In this document: positions 32,789-43,371 of the stretch, one piece after another
Position numbering within the stretch: the first letter of the stretch is position 1
Layout of the letters: each line of letters starts with the position of its first letter
Source: CADEDH01 sp039029735
Lineage (GTDB): Bacteria; Actinomycetota; Acidimicrobiia; Acidimicrobiales; SZUA-35
Assembly: GCA_039029735.1 (NCBI GenBank)
Contig: JBCCFL010000001.1
Location: forward strand, 1 to 64,000
Direction: 5' to 3'
Length of the DNA stretch: 64,000 nt
Notes under the pieces: model-generated
Database searches by the model: none
Seen by the model: only the letters and a program-made list of their open reading frames with translations
Told to the model about the DNA's origin: nothing
Made by a program: the position numbers and the translations under genes

Positions 32789-35077
32789 ATGGCAGCAGAG
32801 GCGTCGATGGGTCCACTGGCCGGGCTTCGGGTGATCGAGACCGCCACCGGCGTGGCCGGCCCCTACGCGGGGCGGGTGTTGGCCATGCTCGGCGCGTCCG
32901 TGGTGAAGGTGGAGCCCGCCACCGGCGATCCGGCTCGTCAACAGCCGGTCGACGACGAGCCGTTGAGAGGGCTCAGCCCGCTGTTCGTCCACTTGAACGC
33001 GGGCAAACGCAACGTGTCGACGATCGATCCCGGATGGGCTCAGGTGATCATCGACGACCGGGTCCGGTCCGAGATCGACTCGGCGCTGCTCGACGCAGAG
33101 GCGCCGCTGATTTCGATCACCCCGTGGGGCCTCGACGGGCCTCGCTCTGGCGCGATCGGTGACGAGTTGATCGTGCAGGCCCAGTCGGGCTTTCTGGGAT
33201 TCAATCGAGATCCCGATGACGTGCCCCTCCGGCTACCGGGGTGGCCGGCCCAGTACCAGGCCGGCGCGCTGGGCGCGGTTGCCGCCCTGGCCGCGCTCCG
33301 CGACGGCCATCGCCACGTCGACGTGTCGTGGCTGGCGGCCTTCATGACCACCGTGGAGCTGGCGTATGCCGATGCGCTCCATTGCGAGCGGCCGCGCACG
33401 CCGGTCGGCGCCCATCCCCCAACGTCGTTCCCCTCAGGGGCGATCCCGTGTGCCGACGGGTTCGTGGCGCCGGGATCGATCCGGGCGATCGACTGGGAGA
33501 TGCAGTGCCTGCTGTACGGCCGACCCGACCTGATCGATGACCCCGAGTACTCGCACCGCCAGAACCGGGCTCACCACGTGGACGAGCTGTGGGATGTGAT
33601 TCGGCCTTGGTACGCCACCCGAGCCAAGCGCGAGATCTTCCAGGAAGCCATCGACACCCCCTGGTCGGTGGGCATGGTGCTCACCCCGACCGACGCGCTG
33701 GCCGACGAGCACCTGGTCGCCAGGGAGATGATGACGCTGGCGTCCACCGCTGACGGGCCCACCCAGGTGATCGGCACCCTCTGGAAGGGCGATGGCATCA
33801 CCGTCGACTCACCCCTCACCGTGTCGGGCCCCGGCGCTGATGGGCCGCCGCCCGCTGCCCCGAGCCCGGTGGGCGACGATCCCGGCAGCCACCTGCGGTC
33901 CCTCGCCGACCTGACCGTCATCGAGATGACCGTCGCCTGGGCCGGGCCCTACGTCGGGAACACGCTGGCCCCGCTCGGGGTCGACGTCGTGAAGCTGGAG
34001 GCGCAGAATCCCTTCGACGGGTGGCGGGCGCTGCGGCCCTATGACCATGGCATGCGCCCCGGCCAGGGGGCCTACGTCGAGGACAATCGCTTCTTCGACG
34101 CCAGTGGCCTCTACAACGCCCTCAACAAGGGCAAGCGCAACTGCGTACTGAGCTTGGCCAGCGAGGAGGGCCGGGCGGTGTTCCTCGACATGGTGGCCTC
34201 CGCCGATGCGATCGTGGCCAACTTCTCAGCCCATGTGCTGCCATCGCTCGGGCTCGACTGGCCAACGCTCGAGGCGGTGAACCCTCGGCTCGTCGTGGTG
34301 CGCATGCCGGCCTTTGGCACCGACGGTCCGTACCGCGATGTGGCCGGCTACGGCTCGATCGTCGAGGCGATGGGTGGTATCGGCCACCGCCAGGGTTACG
34401 AGCGAGAGGGCGCTCGCATCTCCAACATCTACTACCCCGATCCCGTGGCCGGGGTCCACGCTGCGCTGGCGCTGATGGCCGGACTGCATCGCCGTGATCG
34501 CACCGGCCGAGGCGGCGAGATCGACCTCTCGCACCAGGAGGCGACGTGGAGCATTCACGGTGACGCCCTGGTGCTCGCAGCATCCGAGGGGCGAGACGTG
34601 GGTCGAACCGGCAACCGGATGCCGGGCGTGCCGGTGTCGGGCATCGTCGCGTGTGCCGACAATGCCTGGGTGGCGGTCAGCGGTGAGGCCGCCGTGGCCG
34701 AGGTGGTGGCCGCAGCGTCAGAGGTGACCGCCGATGACCTGGTTGCGCAGGTCCGCGCCGCCGGTGGGGACGGCGTACGGGTCTTGGACCCCTGGACCGC
34801 ACCAGCGGCGGAGCCGGTGGCCGAGCTGCTGGAAACGGTCGACCATCCAGTCACCGGCCCCGTCCGCCACATTGCCCACCCCTTCCTGCTCGATGGCACC
34901 CGCCCGGCGGCTCGGGGTCCAGCCCCCCGCTTCGATCAACACACCGACGCCGTGGTCGCCGACCTGGCCGGCTATGACGCCACCCATATCGCAGCGTTGC
35001 GAGCCGAGGGCGTGATCGGCGGCGAGCTTCCGCCACCGTCGACGATCGGGCTGCGCTTCACCGCTGATCCGCCGTAG
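32789..35077 (+). CDS. Double-domain CaiB/BaiF CoA transferase (fusion)
   Basis: A 762-residue protein made of two class III CoA-transferase units in tandem: unit 1 about residues 8-340 (LAGLRVIETATGVAGPYAGR, KVEPATGDP), unit 2 about 375-745 (LTVIEMTVAWAGPYVGNTLAPLG, NALNKGKRNC). Single-domain enzymes are ~400 residues, so this is a fusion. The Asp that forms the acyl intermediate is in unit 2 (YYPDPVAGVHA); the same place in unit 1 reads AQYQAGALGA, so unit 1 looks catalytically empty and probably supplies the interlocking half of the dimer. Leaderless ATG. Substrate unknown. Confidence 0.85.
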   Translation: MAAEASMGPLAGLRVIETATGVAGPYAGRVLAMLGASVVKVEPATGDPARQQPVDDEPLRGLSPLFVHLNAGKRNVSTIDPGWAQVIIDDRVRSEIDSALLDAEAPLISITPWGLDGPRSGAIGDELIVQAQSGFLGFNRDPDDVPLRLPGWPAQYQAGALGAVAALAALRDGHRHVDVSWLAAFMTTVELAYADALHCERPRTPVGAHPPTSFPSGAIPCADGFVAPGSIRAIDWEMQCLLYGRPDLIDDPEYSHRQNRAHHVDELWDVIRPWYATRAKREIFQEAIDTPWSVGMVLTPTDALADEHLVAREMMTLASTADGPTQVIGTLWKGDGITVDSPLTVSGPGADGPPPAAPSPVGDDPGSHLRSLADLTVIEMTVAWAGPYVGNTLAPLGVDVVKLEAQNPFDGWRALRPYDHGMRPGQGAYVEDNRFFDASGLYNALNKGKRNCVLSLASEEGRAVFLDMVASADAIVANFSAHVLPSLGLDWPTLEAVNPRLVVVRMPAFGTDGPYRDVAGYGSIVEAMGGIGHRQGYEREGARISNIYYPDPVAGVHAALALMAGLHRRDRTGRGGEIDLSHQEATWSIHGDALVLAASEGRDVGRTGNRMPGVPVSGIVACADNAWVAVSGEAAVAEVVAAASEVTADDLVAQVRAAGGDGVRVLDPWTAPAAEPVAELLETVDHPVTGPVRHIAHPFLLDGTRPAARGPAPRFDQHTDAVVADLAGYDATHIAALRAEGVIGGELPPPSTIGLRFTADPP

Positions 35078-35123
35078 CCCCATCTGCACTGCCGATCGGC
35101 GTTCCGCAGTCCGCTCGCCAGGC

Positions 35124-35129
35124 CATACT
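35124..35129 (+). promoter_or_regulatory. Leaderless -10 box (CATACT)
   Basis: CATACT lies 7 nt before ATG 35137, weaker than the other boxes (C at position 1). Confidence 0.3.
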
Positions 35130-35136
35130 GGCCGGC

Positions 35137-35565
35137 ATGAGTGATCCCATCCCTGCGCGGTTCCGCAAGACCAAGACCGGCAAGTGGGCCGTGATGGCAC
35201 CGATCGCCGACTTGGAGGCTGCCCTCGCTGCCGGCGGCAAGGTCGACGTGCTCAAGAAATCGGGCGACTGGTCCACGTTCCAGGTCGCCTCGCTCGGCAA
35301 GCCATTCGACGTTGACGGCGTGCAGATGTGCTACGGCTACGGGCCCGAGGAGGAGGGTGCCGACGACGCTGGTGGCGGCACCACCCAGGCCAGCGGCGCG
35401 GCCGGCCCGAGCCAGGGCCAAGGCGGCGGCGAACGCAGTTCGAACGGCGGGTCGCGGCCCCGCCCGCCGCGCCGGGCGTCGACGCCGCCTCCACCTCGTG
35501 ATGACAGTGAGCCGATGCCCGAGTTCCAGGGCGGTGCCGAGGACGAGTGGCACGAGGGGTTCTGA
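35137..35565 (+). CDS. Small protein with compact N-domain and disordered tail
   Basis: A 142-residue protein. Residues 1-65 form a small folded part (RFRKTKTGKWAVMAPIADLE, VDVLKKSGDWSTFQVASLG) and the rest is Gly/Ser/Pro/Gln/Arg-rich, probably unfolded, ending acidic (DEWHEGF). I do not recognise the family. No signal peptide. It is convergent with the GGDEF-EAL gene 27 bp away. Confidence 0.6.
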   Translation: MSDPIPARFRKTKTGKWAVMAPIADLEAALAAGGKVDVLKKSGDWSTFQVASLGKPFDVDGVQMCYGYGPEEEGADDAGGGTTQASGAAGPSQGQGGGERSSNGGSRPRPPRRASTPPPPRDDSEPMPEFQGGAEDEWHEGF

Positions 35566-35592
35566 TCCGAGCCCTGCGTGCGGGCGCTCCGA

Positions 35593-37212
35593 TCAGCTGG
35601 GCCGAGCCTCATTGCTCGCAGTGAGTGCCCGCGACACCTCCAGGGGGCGCAGACCCGGGGCCGACGACGCCCGACGGGCCGACTTGGCCAGCCAGGCTCG
35701 GAGGTCTCCCACCACGTCGACCGACAGCGGCTTGTCGAAGAGGTAGCCCTGCATCAGATGAACACCGAGATCCGAGAGCGCCTTGCGCTGCTCGTCGGTC
35801 TCGACACCTTCGGCCACGACGGACAGATCCAACGCCGTGGCCATGGCCACGATCGCCTCGATGATGGCGAGATCAGCGGAGCCCACGTGCATCTCGCGCA
35901 CGAAGCTCTGGTCGATCTTCAGGGTCTGCACCATGTCGAACTGCTTCACGTAGGCCAGGGACGACTGACCGGTGCCGAAGTCGTCGATCGCCAGGTGCAC
36001 CCCCATGTCGCGCAGCTCCCGGAGCTCGGCCAGGCTGTCGAGGTGGTCGACGATCACGTCCTCGGTGATCTCGAGCACCAGCTGGTCAGGCCGGAGGCCG
36101 GCCCACGACAGCACTTCGGCCACCAGCTCGGGGAATCCACCGTGGGTGAGCTGCTGCTCGGCCACGTTCACCGTCATGCGAAGTTCGTTGGCCTCGGGGC
36201 AGAGGTGGTTCCACACCGCGGCCTGGGCGCATGCCTCGCGGAGCATCAGCTCGCCGATCCGCACCATCAGGCGGGCGTCCTCGGCGATGGGAAGGAATGC
36301 CGCCGGGCTGATGAAGCCGCGGTCGGGGTGCTCCCAGCGGATCAACGCCTCGAAGCCGTAGAGCCGGCCCGAGTGCACATCGACGATCGGCTGGTACCAG
36401 GCCTGGAACTGTTTGGTGTCGACGGCTACCGCCAGGTCGCGCTCGATGTCGAGCCGGTCGGTGAGGATCGACCGCTGGGCGTCGTCGAACACCGAGTAGC
36501 CCGATCGTTCCCGCTTCGCCTTGTACATCGCAGCGTCGGCATCGCGCACCAGCTCGTCGGGCGTACGCGTCTCGTTCGGCGTTGCGATCGCCACGCCGAT
36601 ACTGGCCGACACGTGCTGCTGGCGTTCGTTGAGGCTCACGGGTTCGTTGAGCCGCTTCGTGACCTGCCGGGCGATCGACACGATCGATTCCTCGCTGGCC
36701 AGACCGCGAGCGATCACGACGAACTCGTCGCCACCGAGACGTGCCACCACGTCAGTGCTGCGCGTCGCCGCCCGGAGCCGTTCGGCCACGATCTTCAGCA
36801 GGTCGTCACCAACATCGTGGCCGAGCGAGTCATTGATCACCTTGAACCGGTCGAGGTCGAGGAACAGTACGCCGAACAGCGAACCGTCGTCGTGGGCCTC
36901 GGTGAGTGAGGTCTCGAGAGCTCGGTAGAACTCGGCTCGGTTGGCCAACCCGGTGAGCGGATCACGGGTGGCCTGATCGGCCGCCTCGGTGAGGGTCTGT
37001 GACCGCTTCTGGATGACGCCTCGTTGCCAGGAGGCAACGGCCGTGGCCCCACAGGCGGCGAAGAAGCCGACCGACACGGCCTGCACCACCGAGCGGGCCG
37101 ATACCACCCCACCGGAGTAGATCAACGCCAAGCCGGCCGCCATCGACAGAAGCCCACCAGCCAGGACGACGGCCGGGGAATGGAAGAGCCGGTGCTCAAG
37201 CATACCGAGCAC
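35593..37212 (-). CDS. GGDEF-EAL cyclic-di-GMP protein
   Basis: A 539-residue membrane protein with two N-terminal helices (AVVLAGGLLSMAAGLALIYSG and SVVQAVSVGFFAACGATAV) followed by GGDEF and EAL domains. The synthase site is intact (RLGGDEFVVIA, about residues 157-167) with DPLTGLANR, and the hydrolase residues are present (YGFEALIRW; EITEDVIV; DDFGTGQSS; KIDQSF; AEGVET). A bifunctional enzyme that could both make and break c-di-GMP; which activity dominates is not readable. It lies 26 bp behind the thymidine kinase gene on the same strand. Confidence 0.95.
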   Translation of the reverse strand: MLGMLEHRLFHSPAVVLAGGLLSMAAGLALIYSGGVVSARSVVQAVSVGFFAACGATAVASWQRGVIQKRSQTLTEAADQATRDPLTGLANRAEFYRALETSLTEAHDDGSLFGVLFLDLDRFKVINDSLGHDVGDDLLKIVAERLRAATRSTDVVARLGGDEFVVIARGLASEESIVSIARQVTKRLNEPVSLNERQQHVSASIGVAIATPNETRTPDELVRDADAAMYKAKRERSGYSVFDDAQRSILTDRLDIERDLAVAVDTKQFQAWYQPIVDVHSGRLYGFEALIRWEHPDRGFISPAAFLPIAEDARLMVRIGELMLREACAQAAVWNHLCPEANELRMTVNVAEQQLTHGGFPELVAEVLSWAGLRPDQLVLEITEDVIVDHLDSLAELRELRDMGVHLAIDDFGTGQSSLAYVKQFDMVQTLKIDQSFVREMHVGSADLAIIEAIVAMATALDLSVVAEGVETDEQRKALSDLGVHLMQGYLFDKPLSVDVVGDLRAWLAKSARRASSAPGLRPLEVSRALTASNEARPS

Positions 37213-37238
37213 ATGAACGGCGGGAAGTGGGGTCGGCT

Positions 37239-37937
37239 TTACGCTTCCCGCTGAGTCTGGGCCGAACGAACCGGGCCCGATTTCCCGTCCCGGTTCGCTC
37301 GCTCGGCCGGGAGCAGGGCCAACTGCTCACCCGCCTCTGCCCTGAGCTCCTCGTGCCAGTGGAACCGGCAGAGGAGTTCATAGCTCACCTGCGGCGGCGT
37401 CAGGTCCTCCTCGTCGGCGGTGTCGCCCACCACCTTGAGCGCCCCCGAGTAGACCTGGCGACCATCCACCAGGCGAGCGTTGTGGGTGGCCCGCTTGCCG
37501 CACCAGCAGCGGGCCTCGACCTGGAGCTCGTTGCGCTCGTCCGACAGTTCGAGCAGCCGCTGGGTTGCGGGGAAAAGCGTGCCCTGAAAGCTGGTGAGCA
37601 GCCCGAAGGCATACACGTCGACATCGAGTTCATCGACCACCCGGCCGAGTTGATCGATCTGGGCCGGCTCGTAGAACTGGGCCTCGTCGCACACCATGGC
37701 GTCGAGCCCGGTCTCAGCCCGGCGGGCGAGAGCCAACGTGAGCAGGTCGAGTCGCTGGTCGACGATCTCGGCCTCGGCAGCCACCCCGAGCCGGCTCGAC
37801 ACCTTGCCGGCCTGCCGGTCGAGTTGCGTGGTGAGGATCACCTCGAGCCGCCGGGAGGTGAGGTTGTGGTGGATCTGGAGAGCCTGCGTGCTCTTCCCGG
37901 AGCCCATCGTGCCGAAGAAGAACCGGAGTTTCGCCAC
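37239..37937 (-). CDS. tdk: Thymidine kinase
   Basis: A 232-residue thymidine kinase: P-loop FFGTMGSGKST (about residues 6-16), DAMVCDEAQFYEPAQ (catalytic Glu), and a zinc site from CWCGKRATHNA and a later CRFHWH. It salvages thymidine to dTMP. Family proteins start MAKLRFF, so I take GTG 37937 (VAKLRFF) over the ATG at 37958; TACGTT lies 6 nt upstream, agreeing. The C-terminal tail is polar and variable. Confidence 0.92.
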   Translation of the reverse strand: MAKLRFFFGTMGSGKSTQALQIHHNLTSRRLEVILTTQLDRQAGKVSSRLGVAAEAEIVDQRLDLLTLALARRAETGLDAMVCDEAQFYEPAQIDQLGRVVDELDVDVYAFGLLTSFQGTLFPATQRLLELSDERNELQVEARCWCGKRATHNARLVDGRQVYSGALKVVGDTADEEDLTPPQVSYELLCRFHWHEELRAEAGEQLALLPAERANRDGKSGPVRSAQTQREA

Positions 37938-37943
37938 CACGAC

Positions 37944-37949
37944 AACGTA
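37944..37949 (-). promoter_or_regulatory. Leaderless -10 box (TACGTT) for thymidine kinase
   Basis: TACGTT on the minus strand, 6 nt before the GTG at 37937; it decides the start against the ATG at 37958. Confidence 0.5.
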
Positions 37950-38041
37950 CAGGGGCATCGCTAAGGTGACAGCGACGTCGGCCCCCGGACCTCGTGGTCC
38001 GCCCTCGATCGTCGGCCCGAGCACCGCAACGGAAGACCCCC

Positions 38042-40275
<2,234 letters not shown>

Positions 40276-40279
<4 letters not shown>

Positions 40280-40950
40280 CCGGCGAGGTCGACCTCCATC
40301 ATGTGATCACCGGCGACGGCCAGCCCGTGGTGTTCACCCACGGCTGGCTCAACACCGGTTCGGTATGGGACGGCACCGTCGAGCACCTGGGCTCAGCCGT
40401 CCGCAGCCTGCGGTGGGATCTCCGGGGGCACGGCCAGTCGGGGGCGGCCGATCCCGGTTCGTACGAGCGCGTCGACGCCCTGGCCGACCTGACCCGGATG
40501 GTCGACGCAGCCGGGGTGCCGGCGATCCTCGTCGGTCATTCACTCGGGGGGTATCTGTCACTGGCTCAGGCGATCGAGCAGCCCGAGCAGGTGGCTGGGC
40601 TCGTGCTCGTCGCTGCCGGCCCAGGGTTTCGCAATCCCGAGGCCCGCGAGCAGTGGAACGACTCGGTACGGGCGATCGCGGCCAAGAACGACGATCTGCC
40701 CACCGGCGTCGAGCGGCTGTCGATGCACGTCGACTCGTTGGTGCTCGACCGCCTCGGCGAGATCAACGTGCCGGTCGCCACCGTGATCGGCGAACGCGAC
40801 ACGCGCTTCCTGGCTTCGGCCGACGTGTTCGACAAGTACCTCGATGTGCGCCACCGTGTTGTGGTGCCCGATGCTGGTCACATGGTGCACGCCAAGCAGC
40901 CGGGCGTGATCGCCGAGGCGGTGCGCACCGTTCTCGCCGCACTCGACTGA
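40276..40950 (+). CDS. Alpha/beta hydrolase
   Basis: A 224-residue compact alpha/beta-hydrolase: nucleophile in LVGHSLGGYLS (about residues 84-94), oxyanion HGW, Asp in IGERDTRF, and His in PDAGHMVHAKQP. Such short proteins with HGWxN and GHSLGG are often esterases or haloperoxidase-like. Overlaps the icd stop by 4 bp and ends 29 bp before the Mct-like gene, so the three form one transcript. Substrate unknown. Confidence 0.87.
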
Positions 40951-40979
40951 TTCGCTCCCCGACCCCAAGGAGCCATTCC

Positions 40980-42200
40980 ATGACCCCGGTACTCGACGGC
41001 CTCCGCATCGTGGAGGGTTCTGCGTTCGTCGCCGCGCCCCTGGGTGGGATGACACTCGCCCAACTCGGGGCCGACGTGATTCGCTTCGACAACATCGGCG
41101 GCGGCCTCGACTTCAACCGCTGGCCCGTCACCGGTGAAGGGGTGAGTCTGTTCTGGACCGGCCTGAACAAAGCCAAGCGGTCGATCCAGGTCGATCTGCG
41201 GAACCCCGAGGGGCGTGAGCTCGTCAAGGCACTCATCACCGCCCCTGGTCCTGACAAGGGCATCTTCTTGTCGAACTTCCCCGAGTCGGGCTGGCTGAGC
41301 GACGAGTCGCTCCGGGCTGACCGCGAAGACCTCATCTACATGAACATCATCGGCAACCCGGACGAGTCCACTGCCGTGGACTACACCGTGAACCCGGCGT
41401 CGGGATTCGCCATGGCAACGGGCCCCACCGGGTCGCGCATGCCGACGAACCACGTGCTACCGGCGTGGGACACCGCCACCGGGCTCACCACGGCGCTGGG
41501 CCTCCTCGCCGCAGAGCGCTACCGCACCCGTACGGGCGTTGGTCAGCTCGTGAAGATCTCGCTCACCGACGTGGCCTTCGCCATGGTGTCGAATCTCGGC
41601 TACCTGGCCCAGGCCCAGCTCCTCCGCGAGGATCGAATCTCGGTCGGTAACGATCTCTACGGTGCGTTCGGCCGCGACTTCCCCACCCGTGACGGCCGCC
41701 GGGTGATGGTGGTGGCGATCTCGGGCCGGCAGTGGCGCAGCCTGGTGGAGGCCACCGAGATCGTCGACCATCTCCCAGCGATCGAGGCCGCCCTCGGGCT
41801 CGACCTGAATCAGGAGGGCGACCGGTACCAGGCCCGCGATGCAATTGCGGCTTTCATTGCGCCCTTCATCGCCCGCCACGACCTCGAAGACCTGCGACGG
41901 ATCTTCGATGAGCACGCGGTGTGCTGGGGTCCGTACCAGTCGTTCGTGCAGCTCGTCGAGGAAGACCCGCGCTGCTCAACAGAGAACCCGATGTTCGCCA
42001 TGGTCGACCAGCCCGGTGTCGGCCGGGTGCTGGCCCCTCGCACGCCGCTCGACTTCCACGAGATCGACCGCGGGGCGCCCGGACCGGCGCCGAAGCTCGG
42101 TCAGCATACAGACGAGGTGCTGCTCGCCGAACTCGGCCTGAGCGAACACGAGCTTGGCCTGTTGCACGACAAGGGCATCGTGGCCGGCCCTGCCGACTGA
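40980..42200 (+). CDS. mct: Mesaconyl-CoA C1-C4 CoA transferase (Mct)-like CaiB enzyme
   Basis: A 406-residue class III CoA transferase that I recognise as close to Mct (2-methylfumaryl-CoA isomerase) of the Chloroflexus 3-hydroxypropionate cycle. Features I associate with that enzyme are EGSAFVAAPLGGMTLAQLG at the N-terminus, FDNIGGGLDFNRWPVT, FWTGLNKAKRSI, NHVLPAWDTATG (catalytic Asp), YGAFGRDF and CSTENPMFAMVDQPGVG. It would shift CoA from C1 to C4 of mesaconate. The rest of that cycle is not in the window. AAGGAG lies 7 nt before ATG 40980. Confidence 0.75.
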   Translation: MTPVLDGLRIVEGSAFVAAPLGGMTLAQLGADVIRFDNIGGGLDFNRWPVTGEGVSLFWTGLNKAKRSIQVDLRNPEGRELVKALITAPGPDKGIFLSNFPESGWLSDESLRADREDLIYMNIIGNPDESTAVDYTVNPASGFAMATGPTGSRMPTNHVLPAWDTATGLTTALGLLAAERYRTRTGVGQLVKISLTDVAFAMVSNLGYLAQAQLLREDRISVGNDLYGAFGRDFPTRDGRRVMVVAISGRQWRSLVEATEIVDHLPAIEAALGLDLNQEGDRYQARDAIAAFIAPFIARHDLEDLRRIFDEHAVCWGPYQSFVQLVEEDPRCSTENPMFAMVDQPGVGRVLAPRTPLDFHEIDRGAPGPAPKLGQHTDEVLLAELGLSEHELGLLHDKGIVAGPAD

Positions 42201-42216
42201 GCGCCGACGTCTCCTG

Positions 42217-43275
42217 GTGGCTCCGTCCAGCCGGCTCGCACTCGCTGCCACCGTCTCGATTGCCACCGTCGCGCTCTCGATCCTGATCGGGGGGATTCCC
42301 CTCGCCATCGGCCTCGCCGTCGCGTCGATGTGCGCGATCGCCGTGCTGCCCGGCGGGTCGCGTCGATATCTCCTGGCTCGGGTGGTGCGAGTTGTCGGCA
42401 CGATCGCAGTGGCCATGGCGCTGGTGTGGCTCCTGGTGCACAACTACCCCGATGCGTCCCGCACCGAGCCCGCCGGCGTGGTGCCGGCCATGGAGCGCTA
42501 CGGCGATTGGGTGGGCGGCGCCCTCGTCGGCGATCTGGGAGACAGCCAGTACTCCGAGACCGTGGGAACGGGCATCGGACGGACCATTCCGATCTCGCTC
42601 CAGCTCGTGGCCTACAGCCAGGTGCTTGCGCTGCTGCTCGCGATACCAGCCGCGATCGTCGGTGCCCGCTTCCGGGGCCGGCTCCCGGACCGCGCGCTGC
42701 TCACCGTGGCCTTCGGGGCCACCTCGCTGCCGGTGTTCGTCTCGGGGCTGATCCTGATCGTGGTGTTCGGTCTCGGTGGCTTTCCCTTCTTCGGCATCGA
42801 CCTTGGCGTCGCCGTGCTGCCAACGGGGCGGTACACCCCGATCGGCGACGGTCTCGTGCCCCACATCCGGTCGGTGGTGCTGCCCAGCGTCACCCTCGCC
42901 CTGTCCACCGCCGCCACCTACGTGGTGGTGTTGCGTAGCGCCATGGTGGATCAGCTGTCCGAGCCCCACGCCGATCTCGCTCGGGCCAAGGGGGTGCCGC
43001 CGATGCGGCTCGTCACCCGCCACGCGATGCGCCCTGCGGCCCCGGCTGCGGTCGCGCTGGTGGCAGCCCAGGCCGGCGGCGTCCTCGGCTTGCTGGTGGT
43101 GATCGAGCGCATGTTCCTGATCCCCGGCTTCGGTGACTATGTGCTCGTCGCCGTCGGTCGTCGCGACGATCTCGCCGTGGTCGGCGCACTGTTCGTTACG
43201 GCCATCATCCTCGCCGTGATCAACCTCTTCGCCGACGCGCTGCTGCTCGCCATCGACCCTCGCATCGAGAGCTGA
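42217..43275 (+). CDS. ABC transporter permease, DppB/OppB-type, orphan
   Basis: A 352-residue inner-membrane permease with about six to seven helices. The EAA loop is visible as EPHADLARAKGVPPMRLVTRHAMRPAAP, and TIPISLQLVAYSQVLALLLAIPAA and GLLVVIERMFLIPGFG are typical of DppB. It normally works with DppC, two ATPases and a binding protein, none of which is nearby, so it is an orphan. The start is uncertain: I use GTG 42217, 16 bp after the Mct-like stop. An unusual N-terminal region of ~75 residues precedes the typical first part. Confidence 0.78.
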   Translation: MAPSSRLALAATVSIATVALSILIGGIPLAIGLAVASMCAIAVLPGGSRRYLLARVVRVVGTIAVAMALVWLLVHNYPDASRTEPAGVVPAMERYGDWVGGALVGDLGDSQYSETVGTGIGRTIPISLQLVAYSQVLALLLAIPAAIVGARFRGRLPDRALLTVAFGATSLPVFVSGLILIVVFGLGGFPFFGIDLGVAVLPTGRYTPIGDGLVPHIRSVVLPSVTLALSTAATYVVVLRSAMVDQLSEPHADLARAKGVPPMRLVTRHAMRPAAPAAVALVAAQAGGVLGLLVVIERMFLIPGFGDYVLVAVGRRDDLAVVGALFVTAIILAVINLFADALLLAIDPRIES

Positions 43276-43371
43276 CCGATCGGCCTCGCCTGCCTTGACG
43301 CACAGCGACCCGGCCGGCTGTGATGGCCTGACCGCCGGTGGGGGCCGAGCGGAACGAAGGGGGTCCACGTC

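Noticed and set aside
43301..43322. CACAGC-N10-GCTGTG dyad before the second fused CoA transferase
   Set aside because: Short arms, no well-placed -10 near it, and such 6-bp dyads are common at this GC content.
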